Shown here piece by piece: positions 8,524-18,133 of a stretch of 64,000 bases of DNA (position 1 is the first letter of the stretch; every line of letters begins with the position of its first letter). This DNA is from Chitinophaga caseinilytica (GTDB taxonomy: Bacteria > Bacteroidota > Bacteroidia > Chitinophagales > Chitinophagaceae), in contig NZ_CP150096.1 in assembly GCF_038396765.1 (NCBI RefSeq), forward strand, positions 1,781,001 to 1,845,000, written 5' to 3'. The translations under genes and the position numbers were made by a program. The notes beneath the pieces are model-generated. The model ran no database searches and had not been told where the DNA came from. It worked only from the letters and a program-made list of their open reading frames with translations.

Positions 8524-11328
8524 ATGTGCGCAAAAGTCAAATCCAAGGAAAAAACCATTGAACGTGAACCAGTTATAGCTCCTGACGAGATATTCATCAA
8601 GGGAGCGAGGGTGCATAATCTGAAGAATGTCAGCGTCTCCATCCCGAGGAACCAGATGGTGGTCGTAACGGGCGTCAGCGGTTCGGGAAAATCCAGCTTA
8701 ACGATGGACACCCTCTATGCCGAAGGCCAGCGCCGGTACGCCGAAAGCCTCAGCGCCTACGCCCGCCAGTTCCTCATGCGGATGAACAAACCCGACGTGG
8801 ATTATATCAAAGGCATCTGCCCCGCCATCGCCATCGAGCAAAAGGTCGTAACCCGCACCCCGCGCTCCACCGTTGGCTCCATGACCGAGATTTACGACTA
8901 TTTGCGCCTGCTGTATTCCCGCGCCGGGCAAACCTTTTCCCCCGTCACCGGCCAGCTCGTCAAAAAACACGAAGTGGCCGATGTGGTGGATTACATCTCC
9001 AAACTCCCCCACGGCGCCAAAGTACAGATCCTCGTGCCCTTCCGCCAGCATGCCAACCGCAAACCGCTGGAAGAGCTCAATATCCTCATGCAGAAAGGCT
9101 TCTCCAGGCTCTACGCCGGCGGCTCGCTCGTCCGCATCGAAGAGCTCCTGGAAGAAAAAGCCCCGAAAATAGCGGCCGAAACCTTCGTGCTCATCGACCG
9201 TATCGTGGTCAAAGACTTCGAAGAAGACGATAAACACCGCATCGCCGACTCCGTGCAAACCGCCTTCTACGAATCCGAAGGATATTGCACCCTGGAAGTA
9301 GACGGTAAACTGGGGCCCGTGTTCTCCAACCGGTTCGAGCTCGACGGTATCCAGTTCGAAGAGCCCGTTCCCAACCTCTTCTCCTTCAACAACCCTTACG
9401 GCGCCTGCCCCACCTGCGAAGGGTTTGGCCAGGTGCTGGGGATCGACCGCGACCTCGTTATCCCCGACAAGCGCCTCAGCGTGTTCGAAGGGGCCATCGC
9501 CCCGTGGCGCGGCGAGAAAATGGGCGAATACAAGGAAGCCCTCATCAAAGCCGCCCGTAAGTTCAGTTTCCCCGTCCACAAACCGATCTCGGATCTGACC
9601 GACGAGCAGCTGGACCTCCTGTGGACCGGCAACGAGCACTTCTACGGCATCAACGAGTTCTTCAAAATGGTGGAGCAGAACCTCTACAAAGTGCAGTACC
9701 GTGTGATGCAGGCCCGCTACCGGGGCCGTACCACCTGTCCCACCTGCAACGGCGCCCGCCTCCGCAAAGAAGCGACGTACGTGAAAGTGAGCGGCAAAGG
9801 CATTTCCGAACTGGTGGACATGCCCGTGGAAAAACTCAAAGTATGGTTCGATAACCTCGAACTGAGCGAATATCAGCAGCAGGTGGCCAAAAGGATCCTC
9901 ATTGAGATCAATCACCGGCTGAAAACTTTGCTGGACGTGGGACTGGGGTATCTTACCCTGAACCGCGTGGCCAACACGCTTTCCGGTGGTGAGAGCCAGC
10001 GCATCCAGCTGACGCGTACCCTCGGCAGCAACCTCACCAATTCCCTCTACATCCTCGACGAGCCGAGCATCGGCCTCCACGCGCGCGATACGCACCGGCT
10101 CATCCGTGTGCTGCATGAACTGCGGAACCTCGGCAATACCGTGGTGATCGTGGAACATGACGAGCAGATCATGGAAAAGGCGGACTACATCATCGACATG
10201 GGCCCGCTGGCGAGCCACCTCGGCGGCGAAGTCATTTTCGCGGGAACGTATCCCGAGATCCTGAAAGACGGGAAGAGCCTTACCGGCAAGTACCTCAGCG
10301 GCCATTACCGCCTGGAGCCGCCGGCACACGTCCGCAAATGGAAACGCTCCATCCAGCTGGAAGGCTGCCGGCAGAATAACCTGAAGAACGTGGACGTGGA
10401 GTTCCCGCTGGGGATCTTTACCGTGGTGAGCGGTGTGTCCGGATCAGGGAAAACCACGCTGGTGAAGCAAATCCTCTACCCGGCGCTCATGAAGCTGAAA
10501 GGGGAATTTACCGACCGGGTGGGCCAGTACCGTGTAATGAAGGGCGATATGGACTACATTACGCAGATCGAGATGGTAGACCAGAACCCCATCGGCAAAT
10601 CGAGCCGCTCTAACCCTGTTACCTACATCAAGGCATACGACGAGATCCGCGACCTCTTTTCCCGGCAGCAGCTGAGCAAAATGCGCGGTTTCCAGCCGAA
10701 ACATTTCTCGTTCAACGTAGATGGCGGGCGATGCGATACCTGCAAGGGCGAAGGCGAAGTGATCGTGGAAATGCAGTTTCTGGCGGATGTTCACCTCACC
10801 TGCGAAACCTGCGGCGGGAAGCGCTTCAAAGACGAAGTGCTCGAAGTGCAGTACAAAGGCAAAAATATTTATGACATCCTGGAACTGGGGGTAGACGAGG
10901 CCATCGAATTCTTTAAAGACGAAAAAGACGTGGTGTCGAGGATCAAACCTTTGAGCGACGTAGGTTTGGGATATGTGAAGCTGGGCCAGTCGAGCGATAC
11001 GCTCTCCGGTGGCGAGGCGCAGCGTGTGAAGCTGGCGTCGTTCCTGGGCAAGGGCAAGGCGCAGGGGCATATCCTGTTCATTTTCGACGAGCCTACGACC
11101 GGTTTGCACTTCCACGACATCAAGAAGCTGCTGGATTCGTTCAACGCGCTGATCGAACAGGGGCACAGCGTGCTGGTGATCGAGCACAACCTCGACGTGA
11201 TCCGCTCCGCAGACTGGGTGCTCGACCTGGGGCCGGAAGGGGGCGAAGGCGGTGGGAATCTGCTGTATGCCGGCGTTCCGGAAGGATTGAAGAAAGTGAA
11301 GGAAAGCTATACGGGGAAGTTCCTGTAA
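8524..11328 (+). CDS. UvrA-like excinuclease ATPase, divergent paralog
   Basis: 934-aa ABC-type ATPase of the UvrA family. Walker A motifs are GVSGSGKSSL and GVSGSGKTTL, signatures LSGGESQR and LSGGEAQR, and zinc-binding pairs CPTC...CPTC and CDTC...CETC are all intact. It differs from canonical UvrA in the segment VDQNPIGKSSRSNPVTY, where housekeeping UvrA has IDQSPIGRTPRSNPATY, and in lacking several N-terminal features. A second, canonical uvrA lies at 34535-37411. Paralogs of this type are widespread in Bacteroidota; the role may be damage recognition with different substrate range, or drug resistance as for other UvrA2 proteins (inference). Start 8524 is set by the promoter position. Confidence 0.93.
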   Translation: MCAKVKSKEKTIEREPVIAPDEIFIKGARVHNLKNVSVSIPRNQMVVVTGVSGSGKSSLTMDTLYAEGQRRYAESLSAYARQFLMRMNKPDVDYIKGICPAIAIEQKVVTRTPRSTVGSMTEIYDYLRLLYSRAGQTFSPVTGQLVKKHEVADVVDYISKLPHGAKVQILVPFRQHANRKPLEELNILMQKGFSRLYAGGSLVRIEELLEEKAPKIAAETFVLIDRIVVKDFEEDDKHRIADSVQTAFYESEGYCTLEVDGKLGPVFSNRFELDGIQFEEPVPNLFSFNNPYGACPTCEGFGQVLGIDRDLVIPDKRLSVFEGAIAPWRGEKMGEYKEALIKAARKFSFPVHKPISDLTDEQLDLLWTGNEHFYGINEFFKMVEQNLYKVQYRVMQARYRGRTTCPTCNGARLRKEATYVKVSGKGISELVDMPVEKLKVWFDNLELSEYQQQVAKRILIEINHRLKTLLDVGLGYLTLNRVANTLSGGESQRIQLTRTLGSNLTNSLYILDEPSIGLHARDTHRLIRVLHELRNLGNTVVIVEHDEQIMEKADYIIDMGPLASHLGGEVIFAGTYPEILKDGKSLTGKYLSGHYRLEPPAHVRKWKRSIQLEGCRQNNLKNVDVEFPLGIFTVVSGVSGSGKTTLVKQILYPALMKLKGEFTDRVGQYRVMKGDMDYITQIEMVDQNPIGKSSRSNPVTYIKAYDEIRDLFSRQQLSKMRGFQPKHFSFNVDGGRCDTCKGEGEVIVEMQFLADVHLTCETCGGKRFKDEVLEVQYKGKNIYDILELGVDEAIEFFKDEKDVVSRIKPLSDVGLGYVKLGQSSDTLSGGEAQRVKLASFLGKGKAQGHILFIFDEPTTGLHFHDIKKLLDSFNALIEQGHSVLVIEHNLDVIRSADWVLDLGPEGGEGGGNLLYAGVPEGLKKVKESYTGKFL

Positions 11329-11348
11329 GCGGAAACATATTGAATTGG

Positions 11349-11382
11349 AAAAGCCGGTTGATCTATTCAGCCGGCTTTTTTT
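11349..11382 (+). terminator. terminator of the uvrA paralog
   Basis: AAAAGCCGG (11349-11357) pairs with CCGGCTTTT (11371-11379) and continues into a run of T. Confidence 0.8.
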
Positions 11383-11426
11383 GTTAATTCAGCATCGGTT
11401 TGGGTGGAAAGTCAAATCCTGGTTAC

Positions 11427-11503
11427 TACGGTTACAGTACTGTTCCGGTACCGTATCTGTACGGTATCTATACTGTATCACTACTGTATCGATACTGTAA
11501 ACC
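11427..11503. repeat. seven tandem 11-bp repeats
   Basis: Seven consecutive 11-bp units each begin with TAC; the consensus is TACtGTatCnn. Units 3 to 6 share TACnGTATC exactly except for one position, while units 1, 2 and 7 are diverged. The array lies between two convergent genes, past both terminators. The period equals about one helical turn. No protein is encoded. Confidence 0.85.
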
Positions 11504-11537
11504 TATTTCAGGACGTGAACTACTGATGGGATATTGT

Positions 11538-11568
11538 CAAAAAAAGCCCCGGCTTTCGGCCAGGGCTT
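11538..11568 (-). terminator. terminator of the DUF4293 gene
   Basis: AAAGCCC pairs with GGGCTTT around GGC/GCC; seven A at 11538-11544 make the minus-strand T run. Confidence 0.75.
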
Positions 11569-11590
11569 TGCAATATGGGCGGATCGCGGA

Positions 11591-12040
11591 TCAGCGGAGG
11601 CGGTCCAGCGATTTGATGAGCTTTTCGTCTTTGTAAATCCCCCTTGCCGCCAGGAACAGGCACACGATGATGACCACCGGGAGGAACGCAGGGATGAGAT
11701 AGGAGCCGCGGATGCTCACGGCGCCGTCTGCCGCCAGTTTCTGCGCGCTTTCCCCGATCTTCAGGTAGATGAGCGCCAGGATGCCGACGGAAAGCAGCAG
11801 GTTCACCACGGTGAGGCGGAATTGCAGCTTGCGGTTTTTATACAGGAAGATACAAACCGCAGACAGGAGGATGCCGATGATCAACAAAATGAAAACCATG
11901 TAGTTGGACGTGGCATTGAAAATGTCTACCCCTGCAGTGGCTCCTTTGGTGTAGGTGGCTTTCCAGAGATCGAAGCGGGCTACGGCTACGCCCGCGATGG
12001 CGGCAAGGAGGAGCCAAAGGCTTTGTATGCGTTGTATCAT
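11591..12040 (-). CDS. DUF4293 family membrane protein
   Basis: 149 aa with four predicted membrane helices (about 5-22, 48-68, 77-97, 108-130). The opening MIQRIQSLWLLLAAIAG is typical of the Bacteroidota-specific DUF4293 family, whose function is unknown. Short charged C-terminus in the cytoplasm. Divergent from the malic enzyme gene, convergent with the uvrA paralog. Confidence 0.85.
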   Translation of the reverse strand: MIQRIQSLWLLLAAIAGVAVARFDLWKATYTKGATAGVDIFNATSNYMVFILLIIGILLSAVCIFLYKNRKLQFRLTVVNLLLSVGILALIYLKIGESAQKLAADGAVSIRGSYLIPAFLPVVIIVCLFLAARGIYKDEKLIKSLDRLR

Positions 12041-12155
12041 ATTAAAAGCGAATGTTTAACACCGTAAAAGTAAGTAAATTTAAGGAACAATGGGGTGGCC
12101 TTTCGGGCCCGTTCGCCGCGAAGTCCGTATATTGCAGCCCCAATTACAATCTTAT

Positions 12156-14459
12156 ATGGCCAAGAAACTGAACAAGCAGGACGCCCTCGACTACCATGCG
12201 AAAGGGCGCCCGGGCAAAATCGAAGTCATCCCGACCAAAGACACCAAGACACAGTGGGACCTTTCGCTCGCCTACTCCCCCGGCGTGGCGGAGCCCTGCA
12301 AGGAAATCGCCAGAGACGTGGAGAATGTGTACAAATACACCGCAAAAGGCAACCTCGTGGCCGTTATCAGTAACGGTACCGCAGTGCTCGGCCTGGGCGA
12401 CATCGGCCCCGAAGCCGGCAAGCCCGTAATGGAAGGAAAAGGCGTACTGTTCAAAATTTTCGCTGATATCGACGTTTTCGACATAGAACTGAACACCAAG
12501 GACGTAGACGAATTCGTGCGCGTGGTAAAGGCCATGGAGCCCACTTTCGGCGGCATCAACCTGGAAGATATCAAAAGCCCCGAATGCTTCGCCATCGAAG
12601 ACCGCCTGAAAAAGGAGCTCAAGATCCCGGTCATGCACGACGATCAGCATGGTACCGCCATCATCTCCAGCGCCGCCCTGCTCAACGCCCTCGAGCTCGT
12701 GAAAAAGAAGATCGAGAAAGTAAAGATCGTGGTGAACGGCGCCGGCGCTGCGGCCATGGCCTGCGTTCGCCTCTACGCCTCCCTCGGCGCAAAACCCGAG
12801 AATTTCATCATGTTCGATAAAGACGGCGTGCTCAATAAACAACGCACCGATCTCGACGACATGAAACAGGTGTTCGCCACCAGCTCCAAATTCACCACGC
12901 TCGCAGAAGCCATCAAAGGTGCCGACGTGTTCGTAGGCCTGAGCATCGGCAACGTAGTAACGCCCGAAATGGTGCAGAGCATGGCCAAGAACCCCATCGT
13001 GTTCGCCATGGCCAATCCCGATCCGGAAATTTCCTACGAAGCCGCCACCGGCGCCCGGAAAGACGTGATCATGGCCACCGGCCGTTCCGATTATCCCAAC
13101 CAGGTGAACAACGTACTGGGCTTTCCCTACATCTTCCGCGGCGCCCTCGACGTGCGCGCCACGCAGATCAACGAAGCCATGAAACTAGCCGCGGTACGGG
13201 CTTTGGCGGAACTGGCCAAAACCCCCGTTCCCGATATCGTGAACCTCGCCTACAATGAGCGCAATATCGTTTTCGGCCCCACATATATCATTCCCAAACC
13301 CCTTGACCCCCGCCTCCTCAGCACGGTAGCGCCCGCAGTGGCCAAAGCGGCCATGGAAAGCGGCGTGGCAACGGCCCCCATCACCGACTGGGAAGCCTAT
13401 GAAACCGAACTGAACAACCGCCTCGGCCTCGACAACCAGCTGTTCCGCGTGATCGGCTCCAAAGCCCGGAAAGACCCGCGCCGTGTGGTATTCTCCGAAG
13501 CGGACAATATCAAGATCCTCAAGGCCGCCCAGGTAGTGGCCGACGAAAATATCGCCATCCCCATCCTGCTGGGCAACGAGAAGAAAATCCGGTTTCTCAT
13601 GGAAGAAAATTCCATCGAGATCGAAGACGTCATCATCATCGACCCGAAAAGCGACGAAATGGCCGACAAGCGCCATCATTTCGGGGAACTGTTCTTCAAG
13701 AAACGCCAGCGCAAAGGCCTCAACCTGTACGAAGCCAAAAAGATCATGCGCGAACGTAACTATTTTGGCTGCATGATGGTGGAAACGGGAGAAGCAGACG
13801 CCCTCATTTCCGGCCTCACCCGCAAATACCCAGACACCATCCGCCCGGCGTTGCAGGTGATCGGCATGGAGCCCGGCGCCAAACGCGTGGCGGGGATGTA
13901 CATCATCCAGACCAAGCGTGGCCCGCTCTTCCTCGCGGATACGACCGTCAACCTCAATCCCACGGCCGAAGAGCTGGCCGAGATCACGCTCATGGTAGCC
14001 AAGGAAGTGAAGCAGTTCAACATGACGCCGCGCATCGCGATGGTATCTTATTCCAACTTCGGATCGAGCCAGACGGCGGAAGCGCAGCTCATGAGCCGCG
14101 CCCGCGAGATCGTGAAACAGAAAGACCCGACGCTTACCGTAGACGGCGAGATCCAGGCGGCGATGGCGTTCAACAAAGCCGTGCTGAAAGAGAACTACCC
14201 GTTCTCCGAACTGATCGACGGCGATGTGAACACGCTCATCTTCCCCAACCTCGCCGCCGGAAACGTGGCCTACAACCTCCTGCAGGGTGTGGCCGGGTTC
14301 GACGCCATCGGCCCCATCCTGCTCGGTATGAAGAAACCAGTGCACATCCTGCAGCTGGGCTCAACGGTAAGGCAGATCGTGAACATGGTACTGATCGCCG
14401 TGGTGGACGCACAAACGAAATGCTGCAAGGAAGTGGAAGCCACCGGCAAGAAGAAGTGA
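12156..14459 (+). CDS. maeB: NADP-dependent malic enzyme with phosphotransacetylase-like domain
   Basis: 767 aa, oxidative decarboxylation of malate to pyruvate with NADP, feeding pyruvate and NADPH supply. The N-terminal malic domain (about 10-185) has [15 protein letters not shown] and HDDQHGTA; the NAD(P)-binding domain (about 165-410) has [12 protein letters not shown]. The C-terminal third (about 430-765) is a phosphotransacetylase-type module, which in MaeB proteins is regulatory and not a working Pta. The ATG at 12156 (MAKKLNKQ) is chosen over an upstream in-frame ATG at 12090 because homologs start at this point. Followed by its own terminator. Confidence 0.95.
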   Translation: MAKKLNKQDALDYHAKGRPGKIEVIPTKDTKTQWDLSLAYSPGVAEPCKEIARDVENVYKYTAKGNLVAVISNGTAVLGLGDIGPEAGKPVMEGKGVLFKIFADIDVFDIELNTKDVDEFVRVVKAMEPTFGGINLEDIKSPECFAIEDRLKKELKIPVMHDDQHGTAIISSAALLNALELVKKKIEKVKIVVNGAGAAAMACVRLYASLGAKPENFIMFDKDGVLNKQRTDLDDMKQVFATSSKFTTLAEAIKGADVFVGLSIGNVVTPEMVQSMAKNPIVFAMANPDPEISYEAATGARKDVIMATGRSDYPNQVNNVLGFPYIFRGALDVRATQINEAMKLAAVRALAELAKTPVPDIVNLAYNERNIVFGPTYIIPKPLDPRLLSTVAPAVAKAAMESGVATAPITDWEAYETELNNRLGLDNQLFRVIGSKARKDPRRVVFSEADNIKILKAAQVVADENIAIPILLGNEKKIRFLMEENSIEIEDVIIIDPKSDEMADKRHHFGELFFKKRQRKGLNLYEAKKIMRERNYFGCMMVETGEADALISGLTRKYPDTIRPALQVIGMEPGAKRVAGMYIIQTKRGPLFLADTTVNLNPTAEELAEITLMVAKEVKQFNMTPRIAMVSYSNFGSSQTAEAQLMSRAREIVKQKDPTLTVDGEIQAAMAFNKAVLKENYPFSELIDGDVNTLIFPNLAAGNVAYNLLQGVAGFDAIGPILLGMKKPVHILQLGSTVRQIVNMVLIAVVDAQTKCCKEVEATGKKK

Positions 14460-14509
14460 TTATCAAATTGAGATATGAAAAGAAAGCGGGCTTAATGGCC
14501 CGCTTTTTT
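14460..14509 (+). terminator. terminator of maeB, copy 1 of a duplicated cassette
   Basis: AAAGCGGGC pairs with GCCCGCTTT and runs into T (14483-14509). The whole 50 bp, including the stem-preceding TTATCAA..TGAGATATGAAA, recurs at 15191-15240 with 42 of 50 positions identical. Confidence 0.85.
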
Positions 14510-14560
14510 CTTGACGATCCTGCGTTGATGGCGAAAATCAACGAAATCCGGGATTATGAT

Positions 14561-14568
14561 TAATTTTG
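14561..14568 (+). promoter_or_regulatory. -7 promoter element (TAATTTTG)
   Basis: Matches TAnnTTTG, 36 bp before the ATG of the first DUF2059 gene. Confidence 0.4.
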
Positions 14569-14604
14569 TGCCTGCCGGCAATAGCCCGTAATTAATGTAT
14601 ACTT

Positions 14605-15114
14605 ATGAAACGAACGATTTTTACGCTCCTGTTCGCCGCTATGGCTGTTGGAGCGAAAGCCCAGATCACGGATACCGCTAAAGTGCGGGAACTGGTGGAT
14701 ATGTTGCAGGGAGAGAAGCTAATGAGCAACATGGTGGCGATGATGGAATCCGAATTCCGTAAAAACCTGCCGCAGCTCGACAGTATTTTTTATGTAGAGC
14801 TGCATCAATTTGCGAAGCCATCCGATTTAACACAGATGTTGGTCCCTATTTACGCAAAGTATTATTCCGATGCTGAGATCAAGCAATTGATCGCGCTGTA
14901 TAAAACGCCGTTGGGACAGAAGATGATCGCAATTCTTCCCGACATCACCATGGAATCTATGAAGGTGGGCGAAGCATGGGGGCGTAATTTCGCAGAAACT
15001 TTATTCGGCCGGTTTCAGGAGCGCCAGGAAAAGCTGAATGCTGCTTCAGGTGACGACGATGTTCCGCCGCCGCCTCCCGTTCCGCCACCACCGCCGGCGA
15101 AGCGCGGCAAGTAA
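14605..15114 (+). CDS. DUF2059 family secreted protein, paralog 1
   Basis: 169 aa with a Sec signal peptide (cleavage near AKA-Q, residue 19). The mature part is the helical DUF2059 fold, with the recognisable pattern YYSDAEIKQLIALYKTPLGQ (about 92-111), and ends in a proline run followed by AKRGK. Exported to the periplasm or outer membrane; function unknown. First of three tandem DUF2059 paralogs and flanked on both sides by the same terminator cassette, so it may be a separate transcript and a recent duplication unit. The polyproline tail is absent from the other two. Confidence 0.85.
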   Translation: MKRTIFTLLFAAMAVGAKAQITDTAKVRELVDMLQGEKLMSNMVAMMESEFRKNLPQLDSIFYVELHQFAKPSDLTQMLVPIYAKYYSDAEIKQLIALYKTPLGQKMIAILPDITMESMKVGEAWGRNFAETLFGRFQERQEKLNAASGDDDVPPPPPVPPPPPAKRGK

Positions 15115-15190
15115 TTTTTGGTCCTGTGCTTCGCCGTCGTGTACGCACAAAAAAAGTACTGCTGCGAAAATCGAACAAAAGGCAAAAAAG

Positions 15191-15240
15191 TTATCAAGCT
15201 GAGATATGAAAGGAAAGCGGGCCGCAAAGCCCGCTTTTTT
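15191..15240 (+). terminator. terminator of DUF2059 paralog 1, copy 2 of the duplicated cassette
   Basis: AAAGCGGGC pairs with GCCCGCTTT followed by T residues (15214-15241). Loop bases differ from copy 1 while the arms and the 5' flank are kept. Confidence 0.85.
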
Positions 15241-15303
15241 TATGAGTTATCGATAATCCGTAATATCTTTCATGACCGATCCTTAACCCTCGGCACCACG
15301 TCA

Positions 15304-15744
15304 ATGAAACATGTAGCCCTTGCCCTTTGCCTGCTTGTTGCATCATTCACTTCTTTCGCCCAGGCGCCTAAACAAACCAAGAATTTCAAAGCATTCATCA
15401 GGGAAATGAAAATCGCGTCCACCGCCGATTCGCTCCATAGCCAAATGAAATCGGTTTTCATGGATGAGGAACCTGCGCCCGGTAAAGCCTTTTTCAAGGA
15501 ATTGAAATCGCGGGTGTCGGAAAAGGAACTGACGAAAGCGATCGCTCCGGTGATCACCAAACACTTCAGCGACGCGGAATTGGGCGACATCGCCGCTAAA
15601 ATGGCTGCGAAGACGATCAAGTCCGATGATTTCGACAGAAAACCCGGGTTCATGACGGAGCTGGCGACGGCGATCGCAAGCTGGGCGGCAACAGCGGTTG
15701 ATCAAATGGAAGAAAAGCTGGAAAAGGAACAGGAGGAAGAATAG
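15304..15744 (+). CDS. DUF2059-like secreted protein, paralog 2
   Basis: 146 aa from the ATG at 15304, which opens into a signal peptide (MKHVALALCLLVASFTSFA, then Q). The frame remains open upstream to 15118, but the earlier codons overlap the terminator cassette and are not part of a signal peptide. The mature protein is mostly helical and is weakly similar to the neighbours in the HFSDAELGDIAAKMAAK region (about 78-94); it ends in an acidic coiled tail rich in Glu and Lys. Function unknown. Confidence 0.75.
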   Translation: MKHVALALCLLVASFTSFAQAPKQTKNFKAFIREMKIASTADSLHSQMKSVFMDEEPAPGKAFFKELKSRVSEKELTKAIAPVITKHFSDAELGDIAAKMAAKTIKSDDFDRKPGFMTELATAIASWAATAVDQMEEKLEKEQEEE

Positions 15745-15826
15745 CCCCCGCGAAACGGGAAGTAAGTCGTCCGTTTGCGATAACCTTCCTATCTTACGGC
15801 CAGACAATTCACGCAATCGCCGGGAT

Positions 15827-16258
15827 ATGAAAAAACTACTGTTCACAGGGATGTTCGCGGCCGCCGCGTTGGGCGCCTCCGCACAGGAATCCGCCAAATC
15901 GATCAAGATCCGTGTGCTGCTGAGCCTCAACGGCACTTCGCGCGTGAGCATGAACGCAGTGCAACAGATCATGGCGCAGTACCGGAAAGCTTATCCCACG
16001 CTGGATACGGCCATCTGGAAGCGGATCGAAGGATATTACAACGAAAAAGACCTCACCAACCTGATGGTGCCCATTTACGAGCGGAATTTCTCGGAAACCG
16101 AAGTGGATGAAATGATCTATTTCTATAAAACCGACGTGGGCAAAAAGATGGTGGAGAAAATGCCGCTCATCACCCGGCAGTCGCAGGAAGCCGGCAAAAT
16201 CTGGGGGGAGCATATCGCCGCCAAAATCCAGAAAGACATCGAAGCCGCATCGAAATAG
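15827..16258 (+). CDS. DUF2059 family secreted protein, paralog 3
   Basis: 143 aa from ATG 15827, with a signal peptide (residues 1-19, cleavage before QE). It contains the DUF2059 pattern NFSETEVDEMIYFYKTDVGK (about 88-107), clearly related to paralog 1, whose order of blocks (LVPIY, then SDAE) it shares (MVPIYERNFSETE). No terminator is obvious before the next gene, which starts 32 bp downstream, so it may be read through into it. Confidence 0.85.
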   Translation: MKKLLFTGMFAAAALGASAQESAKSIKIRVLLSLNGTSRVSMNAVQQIMAQYRKAYPTLDTAIWKRIEGYYNEKDLTNLMVPIYERNFSETEVDEMIYFYKTDVGKKMVEKMPLITRQSQEAGKIWGEHIAAKIQKDIEAASK

Positions 16259-16290
16259 CCGCCAAAACGGGATAATTCGTAATTTCCGGC

Positions 16291-17323
16291 ATGCAATCCA
16301 TCTCCCGCAAAAAGATTTTCTTCCCGCTCAACCCGGCGTTCAGGAACTACCTGAAGCTGTATGAGCGGGAAATCAAACTGCCGGTGTCTTACGAAGAGCT
16401 GAAGTATTACGAATACGGCATCCCGGTGTACGACAAGGAAGGCAAAGATACGCTCTGGGAATCCGTCATGTACCCCCAGAGCATGATGCAGCCCATCCAC
16501 GCGGGCCTCAAGCGCATTTATTCCATCCTCAAGGCCGGGGGCGACCAAACCGCCGAAGAGCACCTCCACATCGAGCGGATCGACTATTGCACCTTCGGGA
16601 ATTCCCACCCTTTCCGCATCAAGATCGTCAACAATTACAACGAGGTGTACGACTATTTTTATATCAAGATAGCCGATGCATCGCGCATATATGGCCTCGA
16701 GCTGGAGCACATCCTTTCCCCGTACTGGATGAACTTTCTCGTAGACGGGAACACGCTGGTGGAAGAGCACATCGCCGGCGTTCCGGGGGATCAGTTCGCC
16801 AAAGACTGGCTCCACCGGCCGGAGTTCAACCCCAAGCGTATCGCCAAGGAGTTCAGTGAAGTTCAACGAGCGCTGCTTCGTGCGGTTGCTGGGCGATATG
16901 CGGTCGTACAATTTCATTTTCGACATCACCCCCGATTTCGACGACGTCCAGTTCCGCATCCGGGCCATCGATTTCGATCAGCAGTTTTACGAAGGGAAGA
17001 AAACCCTTTACATGCCGCAGTTCTTCAAGGAGAACCGGGTGTTCGTGGAGCTGGCGATGAAACACCTGAACGCGGAAGTGGTGAAGCAGTACCAGCAGGA
17101 GGAGCGGTCGCTCATTGCCCGGCGGATGAAGGTGCAGCGGCACCGCATCAAGGATTTGCGGGACGTGATCATGACAGACCGTGTGTCCTTCCCCGGTAAG
17201 ATCAAGCAGTTGGGCGAGGAGCTGGCGGAGCATTACCGCGACCAGGTTTTTGCCCGTTGTACCACCATGGGTGAAATTATCGAGCGGAGTTTGAAGCGGC
17301 TTCTTGTGGGGAGTTTGCGGTAA
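16291..17323 (+). pseudogene. conserved hypothetical protein, frameshifted
   Basis: Two overlapping frames together make one protein of about 343 aa. Frame 1 runs from ATG 16291 through KRIAKEF at 16854; from 16856 the next frame continues with VKFNERCFVRLLGDMRSYNF. Dropping one base (A at 16855) joins them as KEFVKFNERCF. I do not recognise a named domain; the protein has no signal peptide or membrane helix and is rich in aromatic and charged residues, with an Arg/Lys-rich C-terminal helix. It precedes the MlaE/MlaF-type genes by 42 bp. The break may be a sequence error, since both halves remain well-formed. Confidence 0.65.
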
Positions 17324-17350
17324 GGGGGGCGAAGCAATGTATTTTCCCAG

Positions 17351-17358
17351 TATCTTTG
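17351..17358 (+). promoter_or_regulatory. -7 promoter element (TATCTTTG)
   Basis: Perfect TAnnTTTG, 7 bp before the ATG of the MlaE-type gene, so the transcript would be nearly leaderless. Confidence 0.5.
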
Positions 17359-17365
17359 ACAAGTT

Positions 17366-18109
17366 ATGGAGTTCAGGTTTTTTTATCATTTCGGCAGGTT
17401 TTTGCTGATGTTGAAAGGGATGTTCTCCCGCCCGGAGAACATGCGGATGTACTGGAAGGAGTTTATGAAACAGTGTGTGGACATCGGGATCGGGTCCCTG
17501 GGTATCGTCGTGATCATCTCCACATTCCTCGGCGCCGTAACTACGGTGCAAACGGCTTATCAGCTGGTGAGCGGGTTCATCCCGAAGTCGACCATTGCGA
17601 TGGTGGTGCGGGATACGATGATCATCGAGCTGGCGCCTACCATGATCTGTATCGTGCTGGGGGGCGTTGTGGGGTCGAAGATCGCGTCGGAACTGGGGAA
17701 CATGCGCATTTCGGAACAGATAGACGCGCAGGAGATCATGGGGATCAATACCAAGGCTTATCTCATCGGGCCCAAGATCCTCGCCGCGCTGCTCACGATC
17801 CCCGCGCTGGTGGTGATCGCCGCCTTCCTGGGGATTTTCGGGGGGCTGGAAGCCGGCAAGCTGAGCGGCATCCTTTCGCATGAACAGTTCATGGAAGGGC
17901 TCCGCAGCTCGTTCGACGGCTACAACGTATTCTTCGCCCTGAGCAAATCCTATACTTACGCCTTCATCATTTCCAGCATTCCGGCCTATTACGGATACCA
18001 TGTGCAGGGTGGCGCCCTCGAGATCGGGAAAGCCAGCACCACCGCGGTGGTGATCAGCTGCGTGATGATCCTTTTCGCCGACTATGCCCTCGCAGCCATG
18101 CTGCTGTAA
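17366..18109 (+). CDS. MlaE-type lipid ABC transporter permease
   Basis: 247-aa inner-membrane permease of the MlaE/YrbE family, which moves phospholipids between inner and outer membrane. About five hydrophobic helices; the family loop with ELAPTMICIVLGGVVGSKIA (about 90-109) and the conserved motif ELGNMRISEQIDAQEIMGI (about 110-128) are present. The ATPase partner follows after 24 bp. A periplasmic MCE-domain (MlaD) gene, usually next, is missing here because sucD follows; it must be elsewhere if it exists. Confidence 0.93.
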   Translation: MEFRFFYHFGRFLLMLKGMFSRPENMRMYWKEFMKQCVDIGIGSLGIVVIISTFLGAVTTVQTAYQLVSGFIPKSTIAMVVRDTMIIELAPTMICIVLGGVVGSKIASELGNMRISEQIDAQEIMGINTKAYLIGPKILAALLTIPALVVIAAFLGIFGGLEAGKLSGILSHEQFMEGLRSSFDGYNVFFALSKSYTYAFIISSIPAYYGYHVQGGALEIGKASTTAVVISCVMILFADYALAAMLL

Positions 18110-18133
18110 CCCTCTAACCGAGAAGAACGATCT

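Noticed and set aside
8698..11187. Long minus-strand frames over the uvrA paralog
   Set aside because: Antisense of a gene with full UvrA motifs on the plus strand.
11427..11503. 11-bp array considered as a CRISPR
   Set aside because: Units are 11 bp and contiguous with no spacers, and there are no cas genes.
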